From Alkalibacillus haloalkaliphilus (lineage in GTDB: Bacteria; Bacillota; Bacilli; Bacillales; Alkalibacillaceae), in assembly GCF_007991275.1 (NCBI RefSeq), contig NZ_BJYA01000001.1, positions 62,001 through 126,000 of the forward strand: DNA of 64,000 nucleotides, written 5' to 3'. A model generated the notes under the pieces. It ran no database searches and was not told the DNA's origin. It was given only the letters and a program-made list of their open reading frames with translations. How positions within the stretch are numbered: position 1 is the first letter of the stretch; each line of letters opens with the position of its first letter. The translations under genes and the position numbers were made by a program. Shown here piece by piece: positions 40,521 to 50,127 of the stretch.

Positions 40521-40658
40521 TTATAATTTTATTTGTTGACTCGTCTCTTTTTTATGTTCGCGATACAACCAACAGATAAAGTCTTTCTCTTTCGAACATA
40601 AATCTCTACCTAGTTCTGATTTGAACTCATCCACTAGTTTTTTACAAGTTTTCTCCAC
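40521..40658 (-). CDS. Small conserved-looking protein, 45 residues
   Basis: A GTG-initiated frame with GGGAGG eight bases upstream encodes MEKTCKKLVDEFKSELGRD, then LCSKEKDFICWLYREHKKE and a short tail. It is highly charged and helical with three cysteines, cytoplasmic, and flanked by its own terminator. The pattern (acidic helix, GRDL, KE..FI.W) looks like small Bacillaceae proteins but no family name is claimed. Confidence 0.6.
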   Translation of the reverse strand: MEKTCKKLVDEFKSELGRDLCSKEKDFICWLYREHKKETSQQIKL

Positions 40659-40962
40659 CTATGTAACCTCCCGATCATGTAAAACTATTTACGCTATCTC
40701 TTTATTATTACATGTTTCTTAACGAGGCAAAATAATCATTCAAATTCTATTATAATTGTATTATAATATATTGTAAAGTTCTTTTTCAGAAAATTTTAAA
40801 TTGTTATTTTTAGAAAACAATTCATTCGGAACAAGAACTTTTCGTCTAGCTAACTATTCTCTCTACTTTGCTAAGCTGACAGACTTTTTTGGTTATAATT
40901 TTGCACCTTGTTGCATAAACATGAATGTGTCATAATATTATTTGGTTAAGGGAGGTCTATTG
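40659..40962. other. Divergent intergenic region, no gene seen
   Basis: AT-rich DNA between the 45-residue ORF and the YjiH-like gene. A TATAAT-like box sits at about 40895 on the plus strand without a well-spaced -35. Nothing else is supported. Confidence 0.4.
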
Positions 40963-42321
40963 ATGGAACAAAAATCTATTTCATTAAAATATCATTTGAA
41001 GTTTCTTATTCTATCGGCATTAGGTATTTTCTTCTTCATGACACCAATTACTTACGATGGAGAGACAAGCATTCCTGTTGCAGTATTAGCTAATGAATTA
41101 CTAGAATTTTTCGGTGGTTTCGCCGTTATACTCATAGTTTTAATTATATCTATCTCTGCGATTCTTTCAGTTATAGCACATTTTGTGCACCAAAATGATT
41201 CGAGTAAATTTTCGAAGGATACGTTAGCTGGAACTTTATTTAATGTAGGGCCTGTATGGACTACAATCCGTCTACTAGGTATGATCTTCGCTATTCTCAC
41301 TTACTTTCAAATCGGTTGGGAAGGCATCTATTCTGATTATACTGGTGGGTTACTATTAGATGGTCTACTCACATTCTTATTAACAGTATTCTTATTTGCC
41401 GGTTTATTATTACCGTTACTATTAAGCTTTGGTTTACTAGAATTAATCGGTGCATTATTCGCTAAAATTATGCGTCCAGTCTTTAAACTACCAGGGCGTT
41501 CAACGGTTGATAACTTAACATCATGGTTTGGTGATGGTACAGTAGGTGTGCTATTAACGAACCAACAATATGAGCAAGGTTACTATACGAAACGCGAGGC
41601 TGCAGTGATCGGTACGACATTCTCGGTTGTTTCTATTACGTTTACGATTACCATTATCCAAGAAGTTGACTTAATGCATATGTTCTTACCGCTTTACGGG
41701 ACAATCTTCGTTGCTGGTTTAGTCGCGGCATTAATTATGCCACGTATTCCACCGTTATCTCGTATTCCAGATGAGACGTATACAGGTGAGGAAAATCAAT
41801 TAGACGAGTCAATTCCTAGCAATTACAATACTTTTACATGGGGTTATAGGCAGGCTGTAACGCGTGCTGAAAAGTCACCAGGCATTACAGGTTACATGAA
41901 AGCAGCGTCTAAAAACATTTTAGACATGTGGGTTGGTGTTTTACCAATTGTAATGGCTGTTGGTACACTCGGTTTAATTGTTGCTGAAATGACACCATTC
42001 TTCACATGGATTGGTACACCATTTGTACCGCTTTTAGAATTGATGCAAGTGCCTGAAGCACAGGCTGCTGCTGAAACGATTCTGATCGGGTTTACAGATA
42101 TGTTCTTACCTGCTTTAATGATTGAGTCAGTTGGTAATGAAATGACACGATTCATCGTTGCTGCTTTAAGTGTTGTTCAGTTAATTTATTTATCAGAAGT
42201 CGGTGGTGTGCTATTAGCATCTAATATTCCAATTAACTTTAGAAGACTAGTTGCGATTTTCTTACTACGTACTGCTATTACACTACCTGTTATCGTATTA
42301 ATGGCTCACTTAATTTTCTAA
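40963..42321 (+). CDS. YjiH-family nucleoside-recognition (Gate) membrane protein
   Basis: A polytopic membrane protein of 452 residues with about ten spans, matching the YjiH/Gate (nucleoside_tran-like) family by motifs such as RSTVDNLTSWFGDGTVGVLL and FTDMFLPALMIESVGNEMTRF. The Gate domain appears in nucleoside transporters and in spore maturation proteins, but the substrate of YjiH proteins is unknown. Start at the ATG 40963, seven bases after GGGAGG. Convergent with the XRE-TPR gene. Confidence 0.82.
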   Translation: MEQKSISLKYHLKFLILSALGIFFFMTPITYDGETSIPVAVLANELLEFFGGFAVILIVLIISISAILSVIAHFVHQNDSSKFSKDTLAGTLFNVGPVWTTIRLLGMIFAILTYFQIGWEGIYSDYTGGLLLDGLLTFLLTVFLFAGLLLPLLLSFGLLELIGALFAKIMRPVFKLPGRSTVDNLTSWFGDGTVGVLLTNQQYEQGYYTKREAAVIGTTFSVVSITFTITIIQEVDLMHMFLPLYGTIFVAGLVAALIMPRIPPLSRIPDETYTGEENQLDESIPSNYNTFTWGYRQAVTRAEKSPGITGYMKAASKNILDMWVGVLPIVMAVGTLGLIVAEMTPFFTWIGTPFVPLLELMQVPEAQAAAETILIGFTDMFLPALMIESVGNEMTRFIVAALSVVQLIYLSEVGGVLLASNIPINFRRLVAIFLLRTAITLPVIVLMAHLIF

Positions 42322-42342
42322 TATAACTTTAAATTCAATACA

Positions 42343-42380
42343 AAAATCCCCAACGAGTGGAAATCACTTGTTGGGGATTT
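42343..42380. terminator. Bidirectional terminator
   Basis: AAAATCCCCAACGAGTG (42343-42359) pairs with CACTTGTTGGGGATTT (42365-42380), one G-T pair, between two convergent genes. Confidence 0.85.
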
Positions 42381-42381
42381 G

Positions 42382-43617
42382 TTATACCATAAAGTCATCA
42401 CGTGCTAACATGAAGTATTCTGCAGCTTTTTTATACCTATTAAACTGATACAGTAACTTGCCGTATAAATAATAGTAATGTTTTAATTCAATATTCTCTC
42501 CATTACCTTCAAAAAACGGGATTACTTTTTCTTTTAAGTAGTTCAATAAGCCTTCATCATCATTCTCTAATCTCATATTTAACACTTTAAATTTAATTTG
42601 ATAACGTTGATGGTTGTGCTCGTAGGCTAAGATCAAGCCTTTTTGAACGTATTCTTTAGCGAGGTGATATTGATTTGTCGTAAAGTAAATATAAGATAAT
42701 AAGTATCTTGAATTTAAAAAATCACTTTCATTAATATTAAACTGTAAAACTCGTTTAAAATAACTTTCAGCCTCACCAAATTCTTTTTTATGAAAATGGA
42801 TATAAGCAATATGATGATAAATATTCGCTCGCGTCTTATCTAATAGATGTTCACCGTCTACTTCTTTTAGCTTATTAAAATAGGATTCGGCTGAGTAGAA
42901 ATCGCCAACTAAACAATAGTTTACTCCTAATACAACTTGGCAATCAATCATTCGCACATAGAACAGCTTCTCTTGGAAGATTGAATACGCTTTTTGAGCG
43001 TGTTTGTTAGATACTAATATTTCATTCAAACGACTGTACACTGTTGCCATCACTAAGTGAAGTTCTGGGTCTTCACGATCTCCTAATATGTTTTCCGCTT
43101 TCTCCAAGTGCTTTATAGCATTGTTATAAAGGCCTTTCCTTCGGTAATAGATACCGACGAACTTATAAAAGCTAAATGGGTCACAAGCTTCAAAGATCAT
43201 GCGTCTTTTCTCAATGAATTCATACAGCGCATCCGCACCTTTTAACTGGTCGGTTAATAAACAATAACCAAACTTAGCTAAAAGGTATAAATATTGATCT
43301 TCAATATACATATAACCCTTATCCACTTGTTCAACGAGTTCTTTATGCTTGTGTGCCTCAGGAATATGATAAATATGAATATCGCTTAGCCATTTGCGTA
43401 ACCTTTCTCGAAACTGCTGATTAGGCTGCCCAATTAATTGATACTGATCAATTTGCAGTCGATTAGTTAACTGAATGACCACATCTTCTTTTAAATCAAT
43501 CTGACCATTTTCTAATTTACTTATGTAAGTGACAGAGCAGATGCCATCTGCCAACTGCCCTTGGGTGAGGTTCTGCTCTGTCCGATACCACTTTATTGCT
43601 TTACCTATTAACGTCAT
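42382..43617 (-). CDS. XRE helix-turn-helix regulator with TPR repeats
   Basis: A 411-residue protein: N-terminal XRE HTH (about residues 6-60: LTQGQLADGICSVTYISKLE) and a long C-terminal array of TPR-like helical repeats (about 100-411, e.g. HHIAYIHFHKKEFGEAESYF). This is the layout of the RRNPP group (PlcR, NprR, Rgg), many of which bind secreted peptides. No neighbouring peptide-pheromone gene is seen. It starts 15 bases after a metallo-aminopeptidase gene on the same strand, so the two are co-transcribed. The ligand is unknown. Confidence 0.83.
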   Translation of the reverse strand: MTLIGKAIKWYRTEQNLTQGQLADGICSVTYISKLENGQIDLKEDVVIQLTNRLQIDQYQLIGQPNQQFRERLRKWLSDIHIYHIPEAHKHKELVEQVDKGYMYIEDQYLYLLAKFGYCLLTDQLKGADALYEFIEKRRMIFEACDPFSFYKFVGIYYRRKGLYNNAIKHLEKAENILGDREDPELHLVMATVYSRLNEILVSNKHAQKAYSIFQEKLFYVRMIDCQVVLGVNYCLVGDFYSAESYFNKLKEVDGEHLLDKTRANIYHHIAYIHFHKKEFGEAESYFKRVLQFNINESDFLNSRYLLSYIYFTTNQYHLAKEYVQKGLILAYEHNHQRYQIKFKVLNMRLENDDEGLLNYLKEKVIPFFEGNGENIELKHYYYLYGKLLYQFNRYKKAAEYFMLARDDFMV

Positions 43618-43632
43618 AGTTAATCACCTTGG

Positions 43633-44874
43633 TTACGCACCTTTGATTGCCCATTCACCGTCTTTAATAATTGGCTCTTTGTCGCCATCTTTTGTAACAC
43701 CATATACATTAAGATCGGCTGAACCAACCATGAAGTCTTCGTGAATTAGGCTTGTATTAATTCCCTTTTCCTTTAACTCTTCATCTTCTAGCTTTTCGCC
43801 ACCTTCAACGTTAGTTGGATAAGCAGAGCCTAACGCTAAGTGACATGAAGCGTTCTCATCATACAATGTGTTAAAGAAGACTAACTCTGATTGTGAAATA
43901 GGTGATGAGTGAGGAACGAGTGCAATTTCACCTAAATACTTCGCGCCTTCATCTGAATCAAGTAAGTGTTTCAACGTCTCTTTACCTTTACTTGCTTCAT
44001 ATTCAACGACTTCACCATCTTTAAATGTTAATTTAAAGTCATCAATTAAGTTGCCATTGTAGTTTAATGGTTTCGTATTTTGAACTGTTCCGTTTACGCC
44101 TCTGAAGTCTGGTGCTGTAAATACTTCTTCGGTTGGCATGTTCGGATTAAATGATGCTCCTGTTTCCGCAACAGCTCCACCACCAGCCCAAACGTGATTT
44201 TCTGGAAGTTTAACGGTTAAGTCAACGTATTCAGAACTATACTCTAATGCGTCGTACTGCTTGTCATTTAAGTAATCACGAATGTGGAATAACGTCTCAT
44301 TATGATCTTTCCAAGCTTGAATGGGATCGTCTTGATCAACACGGACAATTTGGAAGATTCGCTTCCACAAATCTTCAACAGCTTTGTCAGCGTCATCTGT
44401 ATCGTAAATCTTTTTAGCCCAAGCTTCTGTAGGAACAGAAACGATTGACCATTGGATTTTGTCATTGATAATATACTTTTTAAAATCTTTCAATGCTTCA
44501 CTACGAGCTTTACTCGCCTTAGCAACGCGTTCAGCATCTACATCTTCAAGTAAATCTGGGTTTGGCGCGTGAATGTTAAGCACTGCACCACCGTTTTTAG
44601 CATGTGTCATTTGTCGTTCTACTACCCAATTAGGAACATGCTCAAGTACACTTAATGGTTCATGGTCATAGCGTTTTTTCGTCAATACTTCGTCAATCCA
44701 ATTTACTTGAACATCTTCTGAACCTGCTTCATAAGCTTCATCTACAAGGTGATGAACAAATTGTCTTGCTTCAATTGGAGCATTAATTAATAATGCTTGT
44801 CCTTTTTGTACGTTTACACCCATTTGAATTGTTAAATGAGCATACTTCGATAATTGCTCTTTCGTTGGTACCAT
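43633..44874 (-). CDS. ampS: Aminopeptidase, M29 family (AmpS-like)
   Basis: Metallo-aminopeptidase that removes N-terminal residues from peptides in the cytoplasm. The 413 residues carry the M29 metal ligands: Glu in NMPTEEVFTAPD (about 250-261), Glu in GEIALVPHSSPISQS, His in NASCHLALGSAYP and His/Asp in TSLIHEDFMVGSADL near residue 380. Start ATG at 44874 after AAGGAG. Followed by the XRE-TPR gene. A link between peptide degradation and a peptide-sensing regulator is possible but only inferred. Confidence 0.92.
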   Translation of the reverse strand: MVPTKEQLSKYAHLTIQMGVNVQKGQALLINAPIEARQFVHHLVDEAYEAGSEDVQVNWIDEVLTKKRYDHEPLSVLEHVPNWVVERQMTHAKNGGAVLNIHAPNPDLLEDVDAERVAKASKARSEALKDFKKYIINDKIQWSIVSVPTEAWAKKIYDTDDADKAVEDLWKRIFQIVRVDQDDPIQAWKDHNETLFHIRDYLNDKQYDALEYSSEYVDLTVKLPENHVWAGGGAVAETGASFNPNMPTEEVFTAPDFRGVNGTVQNTKPLNYNGNLIDDFKLTFKDGEVVEYEASKGKETLKHLLDSDEGAKYLGEIALVPHSSPISQSELVFFNTLYDENASCHLALGSAYPTNVEGGEKLEDEELKEKGINTSLIHEDFMVGSADLNVYGVTKDGDKEPIIKDGEWAIKGA

Positions 44875-44994
44875 TTTGACTTGCCACTCCTTATTGAATG
44901 CATTTACTTCATTATTTCATACTATGCCCAATTAAAAAAGTTTTGAATACAAAAACAGCTATGATTCTTTAATCACAGCTGCCTTTGGGACCTT

Positions 44995-46074
44995 TTACTC
45001 AACACTTTTAATCCATTCTAATAAATCATCTTCTATTTCTTGAATAAACTCTGGGGCGCACGCTTCTTTATAGATCTTTTCAAACTTCATTTGGTGTTCT
45101 TTAATCTCTTTTAGGACATCTCTTGCGCTAATCATTTCATCTTTATATGCGCCTTTATATTTTTTCAAACGGTCTTGATGAACAACGTCCGGGTTGCCAT
45201 CGACAAACAGTTTATATACATCTAGAACTTCATCGGTCTCTTTCACTGGATCATGCTCGTGTGGGGCTGTTGCGTCAAAGATAGCTACACTAAGCTCTCG
45301 TAAAATCAACATGTCTAAACTTCCTGGGTCAAACCCACAATGGTAAATCTCTACATCAAATCCACGGTCTTTGGCTTCGTGTGCTAATTTGCGAAGCATC
45401 GTCGACTTACCCGTTCCTGATCGACCTTTAATAAAAATTCGCCTATTTAACTGTTCAGTTAACTCCATAACGTAATCGATTGGACCTTGAGGGGTTGCAG
45501 CTCCTAAATAGCGATGTTTAACTGCTCCAGGTTTATTCAAACTGTGATCAGCTAGTAAATCTTTTAAAAGGTCTTCCGTTTCTTTATTAGCCTTTCTAAC
45601 ATTCAAATAATCAATATAAATCTTTTCAACACGGTGATGGTGCTCTAAGGCTGTTTGGAAGTGGTTAATCGACTCTGTGTATAAACGCTTCACTTCTTCC
45701 TGGTACTGGACTAGTTCATACTCGTGCTCTTTTAAATAATCTGTATCATATCCGTCACCTAGATAAATTAGCTTTTCATATAAAGACGGGTAAACGAGTC
45801 GTTTTTGATTCATTTTCGTACGATCAAATACACCAATGCTTAACGATGGTATGACGATTCCTTCTAGTTGGTCTGGCATTAAATGATTGTGAATGTATTC
45901 GATAGCATAATCGTCTGAGTACCTATTTGCGATACGTTGAAGTATAGGACTAACAATTGATGTAAAACCGCCTTCGATATAGACAACTCGATCCAACTGT
46001 TCGATTAAATTCTCATAAAAGTTCACATACCCCTTTGCTGTTGTGCCTCCCATGAAGTACCTGTAGTGAACCAT
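44995..46074 (-). CDS. P-loop ATPase of unknown function (PRK06851-like)
   Basis: About 359 residues from the ATG at 46074 (MVHYRYFMGGTTAKG), four bases after AAGGAGGGA. Two related halves are seen: an N-terminal one with a P-loop-like GGTTAKGYVNFYENL that lacks a clean Walker A, and a C-terminal one with a normal Walker A IKGRSGTGKSTMLRKL (about residue 215). The middle is charged and helical. It resembles a Bacillales ATPase family without known role (recalled). A bare cytoplasmic protein; monocistronic or with terC. Confidence 0.7.
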   Translation of the reverse strand: MVHYRYFMGGTTAKGYVNFYENLIEQLDRVVYIEGGFTSIVSPILQRIANRYSDDYAIEYIHNHLMPDQLEGIVIPSLSIGVFDRTKMNQKRLVYPSLYEKLIYLGDGYDTDYLKEHEYELVQYQEEVKRLYTESINHFQTALEHHHRVEKIYIDYLNVRKANKETEDLLKDLLADHSLNKPGAVKHRYLGAATPQGPIDYVMELTEQLNRRIFIKGRSGTGKSTMLRKLAHEAKDRGFDVEIYHCGFDPGSLDMLILRELSVAIFDATAPHEHDPVKETDEVLDVYKLFVDGNPDVVHQDRLKKYKGAYKDEMISARDVLKEIKEHQMKFEKIYKEACAPEFIQEIEDDLLEWIKSVE

Positions 46075-46160
46075 AAGCTCCCTCCTTAAACTCCTGTAAC
46101 ATACTATATGAACAGGGAGCTTGGAAAAGAACATTGCAAGGCTCAGACAATTTAGGTGGA

Positions 46161-46964
46161 CTACTTCATTTCGTCAATTAATTCTTTCGTCTGTTCATCC
46201 TCTATCGGTTGTTCCTTAGTTGAAAACCAACCAATGACTGCAATTAACACTAATACACCATAAAAAATGACCTTCCATAACGTCGAGTGCGCAAAGTCAT
46301 ATGGTAATATGGCCACATCTTCGTGAGATAAAGTAAACACTACAAGCTTCACACCTACCCAACCAACAATTAAGAAGGCTGCTGTTTCGAGGCCCGGCCT
46401 TTTCTTGATCAACTTTACGAAGTAGGTGGCGGCAAATCGCATAATAATGACACCAATTAAACCACCAAATAGTATAACGAGAAACTGTCCTCCATCCATC
46501 CCACCTATTGCTGGTAAAGGTGTTGCGGGTAAAACCATTGCTATTGCGACTGCTGCTAGTATTGAGTCCACTGCAAAGGCGATATCTGCTAATTCAACTT
46601 TTAGAACCGTCGTCCAGAAACCTGATTCCTTTTTCTTTTTTGCCTTTTCAAGTTTTGCTTCTTTACTGTATTGATTCAATACAAATTTCCGAACCACATG
46701 GTTACCTGCTATAAATAATAAATATAATGCACCGATCGCTTGAATTTGCCATACGTCGACTAAAAATGAAATGATAAACAGTGACCCTACCCGGAAGATA
46801 AACGCACCTAACAAACCGTAAAATAGGGCCTTTTTACGTTCTTTTTCTGGGAGGTGCTTAACCATAATCGCAAGTACCATAGCGTTATCAGCGGCAAGGA
46901 TTCCTTCTAATACGATTAAAATTAGTAAAACCCAGCTATACTCTAATAACAAAGACCAATCCAT
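46161..46964 (-). CDS. TerC-family membrane protein (YceF/YkoY-like)
   Basis: A 267-residue protein with about seven to eight spans. Conserved acidic residues lie in EGILAADNAMVLAIMV (about 21-36) and ELADIAFAVDSILA (about 124-137), the two symmetrical TerC motifs. In B. subtilis the YceF/YkoY proteins export manganese to load secreted enzymes. No yybP-ykoY manganese riboswitch was seen upstream. Start ATG after GAGGAGAG. Confidence 0.87.
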   Translation of the reverse strand: MDWSLLLEYSWVLLILIVLEGILAADNAMVLAIMVKHLPEKERKKALFYGLLGAFIFRVGSLFIISFLVDVWQIQAIGALYLLFIAGNHVVRKFVLNQYSKEAKLEKAKKKKESGFWTTVLKVELADIAFAVDSILAAVAIAMVLPATPLPAIGGMDGGQFLVILFGGLIGVIIMRFAATYFVKLIKKRPGLETAAFLIVGWVGVKLVVFTLSHEDVAILPYDFAHSTLWKVIFYGVLVLIAVIGWFSTKEQPIEDEQTKELIDEMK

Positions 46965-47093
46965 GTATTTACTCTCCTCAGCATATATATAGGAAGAAAA
47001 AATGCTGATTATATTATCTCCACAATGGTGTTTTCCTAATGAAGGTAATAAATGGGTTGGTTTGTTTTAAGTATGTTGACGTTAAAACATAAA

Positions 47094-47124
47094 AAAGAGC
47101 AGTACCTATTCGGCACTGCTCTTT
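47094..47124 (-). terminator. Terminator after the TRAP operon
   Basis: AAAGAGCAGT (47094-47103) and ACTGCTCTTT (47115-47124) pair, with a T run on both sides, 15 bases past the dctP stop. Confidence 0.85.
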
Positions 47125-47138
47125 CTTTCCACAGATCA

Positions 47139-48194
47139 TTATTCGTGTTCTGCAATTTCCTCTTCAAGCTTATCTAGGATTTCGCCACCAAGTTCTGATA
47201 CTTCAGAACGATAGAACTCGCGAACATCTGTAGCGATATCTCTAAATACTTGACGCTCTTCTTCAGTTAACTCAACAATTTCTGTTGGGTTATCTGTATC
47301 TTCTTCAATAATTGTGATGAACTCTTCGTTTTGACGCTCTTGCTCGTCAAAGATCCAATCTTGCATCTCTTCAGTTGTTTCATCAACTAAAGCACGAATG
47401 TCATCATCTAATTCGTTATACCATTCAGTATTAACTGTCGTCATCGCCACATAGTTATTGTGGTTTGACATTGTCATGTAATCTTGTACTTCGTGGAATG
47501 ATGCATCACCAATAAAGAAGATTGGGTTTTCTTGACCGTCAACTGTACCACGATCTAACGCAGTGTATAACTCACCCCAACTCATGTCTTGTGGGTCTGC
47601 ACCATAAGCTTCATATGACTCACGGATTAACGGAGACATTTGAATACGCATTTGGAAGTTCTCAAAGTCTTCAGGTGATGTTAGTGGTTCATCATTTGAA
47701 GTCCACTGCATTGCACCTTCAGTCCAATACGCAAGCGGCGAAATGTTATGCTCTTCATAACGCTCACGTAGATCTGTATTTAACGCTTCACTATTCGTTA
47801 AAATCTCTTGAGTTGTTGCAACATCATCTGGGAATAAGAAATGTAATGCAAATAATTGACCTTCAGATACCATATCACCAGTGAAACCTGGAGACATAAC
47901 AGCCATTTCTACAGTCCCTTGCATTAATTGGTCAACTTGGTCTGTTTCTTCACCAAGTCCACCGAATTCATATACATCAATTTGTACTTCACCATCTGTC
48001 TTTTCGTACATGCGATCAGCAAATTCTTGCGCATACACATATTGTACTTGTCCTTCTACTTCCTCAGTTACAAAGCGCCAGTTTTGAGTAGCGTCTCCAT
48101 CTCCACCGCTATCTCCTCCACAGGCTGCTAAAAATCCTAATGTTAGAACCATAGCTAAAGCTAAACCAACATTCCTTAATTTAAAAATAATCAT
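47139..48194 (-). CDS. dctP: TRAP transporter substrate-binding lipoprotein (DctP)
   Basis: Extracytoplasmic solute receptor for a sodium-driven TRAP transporter of organic acids. 351 residues; signal peptide ending in LAAC (cysteine near residue 25), then a Gly/Asp linker and the DctP fold, with the ligand-contact region LSPED/MRIQMSPLIRES type pattern and the helix SWGELYTALDRGTVDGQEN (about 200-220). Acidic, as expected outside a halophile. Last gene of the dctQ-dctM-dctP operon. Confidence 0.92.
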   Translation of the reverse strand: MIIFKLRNVGLALAMVLTLGFLAACGGDSGGDGDATQNWRFVTEEVEGQVQYVYAQEFADRMYEKTDGEVQIDVYEFGGLGEETDQVDQLMQGTVEMAVMSPGFTGDMVSEGQLFALHFLFPDDVATTQEILTNSEALNTDLRERYEEHNISPLAYWTEGAMQWTSNDEPLTSPEDFENFQMRIQMSPLIRESYEAYGADPQDMSWGELYTALDRGTVDGQENPIFFIGDASFHEVQDYMTMSNHNNYVAMTTVNTEWYNELDDDIRALVDETTEEMQDWIFDEQERQNEEFITIIEEDTDNPTEIVELTEEERQVFRDIATDVREFYRSEVSELGGEILDKLEEEIAEHE

Positions 48195-48230
48195 TACCCC
48201 CTAAAAATATATAGTATTTTATAGTTTCCC

Positions 48231-49496
48231 TTACAACAATGCAAGAGAAATCTGTGGAAACAGAATTAATACAATCGACATAAGCACCATCATTATAATG
48301 AATGGCGGTGTTCCTTTAATAACCTCCATATATGGCCGGTTAAAGACGGCACTGGCGGTGAATATGTCGACTCCAAACGGTGGTGTCGCTGAACCTAACG
48401 CCGCCTGGAACGTAATGATAATACCCAAATGAATTGGGTCGACTCCTGCAGCCTCTGCAGCTGGTAAGAAAATTGGCGTTAAAACTAATATAACGACAAT
48501 CGGGTCGACAAACATACAACCCACAAAGAAGAAAATACTTACAATAATTAATACATACAATGCTGTTGGGTCTGTTCCTAAAACAGTCTCTGTTAACATT
48601 CTCGGAATATTTTCTAAGTTAATTAAGAATGTAAAGACTTGACCACCAGCAACTAATATAAATACAACTGATGTAACTAAACCAGTAGATAATGCAATGC
48701 TAGGAATCTTTTTAATATGGATCGATCTGTATACTAAAACTTCAAGTATTAACGCATACAATACCGAAACACCTGCAGCTTCTGTTGCCGTAAAGTAACC
48801 TGAATAGATACCACCAATTACTAAGATCGGGAAACCTAATGGTAAAATCGCTTTACGAAATGCTTGGAAACGTTCTTTCCAATCAGCTTTTGCTGCTAAA
48901 GGTATATTTTTCATCTTGGCGTAAATAATGCTGTATGTAGCAAAAACTAAGAACACCATTACACCAGGTAAAATCCCGGCAATAAATAAGTCGCCGATTG
49001 ACTCTCTTGCAGCTAGTCCATAAATAATAAGCCCAATACTCGGCGGTACTAGCAACGCAACGTCACTTGCGTTAATAATTAATGCCATTGTGCTTGAATC
49101 TTTATATCCTGCACGAAGCATACGCTCTCGCATCGGTCGACCGATTGCAACAACGGTAGCTTGCGTCGAACCTGAAATCGAACCAAACATCGTACATGCA
49201 GCAGCTGTAGTTACAGCATAACCACCACGAATGTGACGAACGAAAGATCCAATAAAATCAAGTAAACGTTCTGAAGTTCTCCCTGATGTCATAATATCGG
49301 CTGCGAAAATAAATAACGGCACACACAATAATTCATAAGTACTAATCCCCGTAATTAATTGCGGAACCATCATTGACGTATCCAATAACGGTGAGAAAAA
49401 GACCGCTACTATAAAAGGTGCGATAATTAGCGGAATCATCATTGGAAAGTTTAGCATCAGGAGAACAAACATAATACCTAATAAAGCTGTTAACAT
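48231..49496 (-). CDS. dctM: TRAP transporter large permease (DctM)
   Basis: The main sodium-coupled transport subunit, 421 residues with about 12 spans, with the family patterns FGSISGSTQATVVAIG (near 105-125) and GSATPPFGVDIFTASAVF near 370. Gene order small permease, large permease, receptor is a common TRAP arrangement. It starts 25 bases after dctQ and is followed 36 bases later by dctP. Confidence 0.93.
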   Translation of the reverse strand: MLTALLGIMFVLLMLNFPMMIPLIIAPFIVAVFFSPLLDTSMMVPQLITGISTYELLCVPLFIFAADIMTSGRTSERLLDFIGSFVRHIRGGYAVTTAAACTMFGSISGSTQATVVAIGRPMRERMLRAGYKDSSTMALIINASDVALLVPPSIGLIIYGLAARESIGDLFIAGILPGVMVFLVFATYSIIYAKMKNIPLAAKADWKERFQAFRKAILPLGFPILVIGGIYSGYFTATEAAGVSVLYALILEVLVYRSIHIKKIPSIALSTGLVTSVVFILVAGGQVFTFLINLENIPRMLTETVLGTDPTALYVLIIVSIFFFVGCMFVDPIVVILVLTPIFLPAAEAAGVDPIHLGIIITFQAALGSATPPFGVDIFTASAVFNRPYMEVIKGTPPFIIMMVLMSIVLILFPQISLALL

Positions 49497-49521
49497 GGTT
49501 TGCTCCTCACTTTACCCTTTT

Positions 49522-50127
49522 TTAGACTTGCAAGTTATCATCTAATTCACGCTTTTCTGGTTCTAAATCGTTATAATCTTTTGCATCAGTTCCGATATAA
49601 ACTTCTTTATTAACAAGATTCACAATTGTATTACGTGTAAACTGAATTGCCCCTGTAAAGAAGCCGATCGGGATAAACATGTAAAGGTAACCTTGTTGAA
49701 CTTCTAAGGCAGTTGTTGTTCTCCCTGAATCAAATACAGTTAATGTATAGTTAAACGAAACATATGATAAGTAAAACAATGTTATAGCTGTAACGGCTGG
49801 AATAAAGATTGCCATTGTTTTTCTAACTTTCCAAGGAACCGTGTCATATATTGCGGACATACTAATATGACGTCCTTTTCTAGCTGCGTAACTAATCCCC
49901 ATAAACGTTGCAATTACAACAGCAAACAAAGACACTTCTGAGTGGAACCAAATACTAGGCCCAAACAATTCACGACTAAGAACATTGCCAGCAATCATAA
50001 CGGCAATTACGATAACAGCCCCACTTAAAATAATCTCTTCTAATTTCAAGAAGCCTTGATCTATGATGCGAAGAGCTTTTCCAATCCGACTAAAAAACGG
50101 GCTCTTCCAAAACGAATGATCTTTCAC
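49522..50127 (-). CDS. dctQ: TRAP transporter small permease (DctQ)
   Basis: Four-span membrane subunit, 201 residues, that pairs with DctM. Characteristic are NVLSRELFGPSIWFHSEV (second span region) and SYAARKGRHISMSAIYD. GTG start at 50127 after GAGGAGG. The C-terminus is a charged cytoplasmic tail. First gene of the operon. Confidence 0.88.
   Translation of the reverse strand: MKDHSFWKSPFFSRIGKALRIIDQGFLKLEEIILSGAVIVIAVMIAGNVLSRELFGPSIWFHSEVSLFAVVIATFMGISYAARKGRHISMSAIYDTVPWKVRKTMAIFIPAVTAITLFYLSYVSFNYTLTVFDSGRTTTALEVQQGYLYMFIPIGFFTGAIQFTRNTIVNLVNKEVYIGTDAKDYNDLEPEKRELDDNLQV

Noticed and set aside
46965..47093. Manganese (yybP-ykoY) riboswitch before the TerC gene
   Set aside because: The conserved GGGGAGUAG-like and loop sequences are absent.
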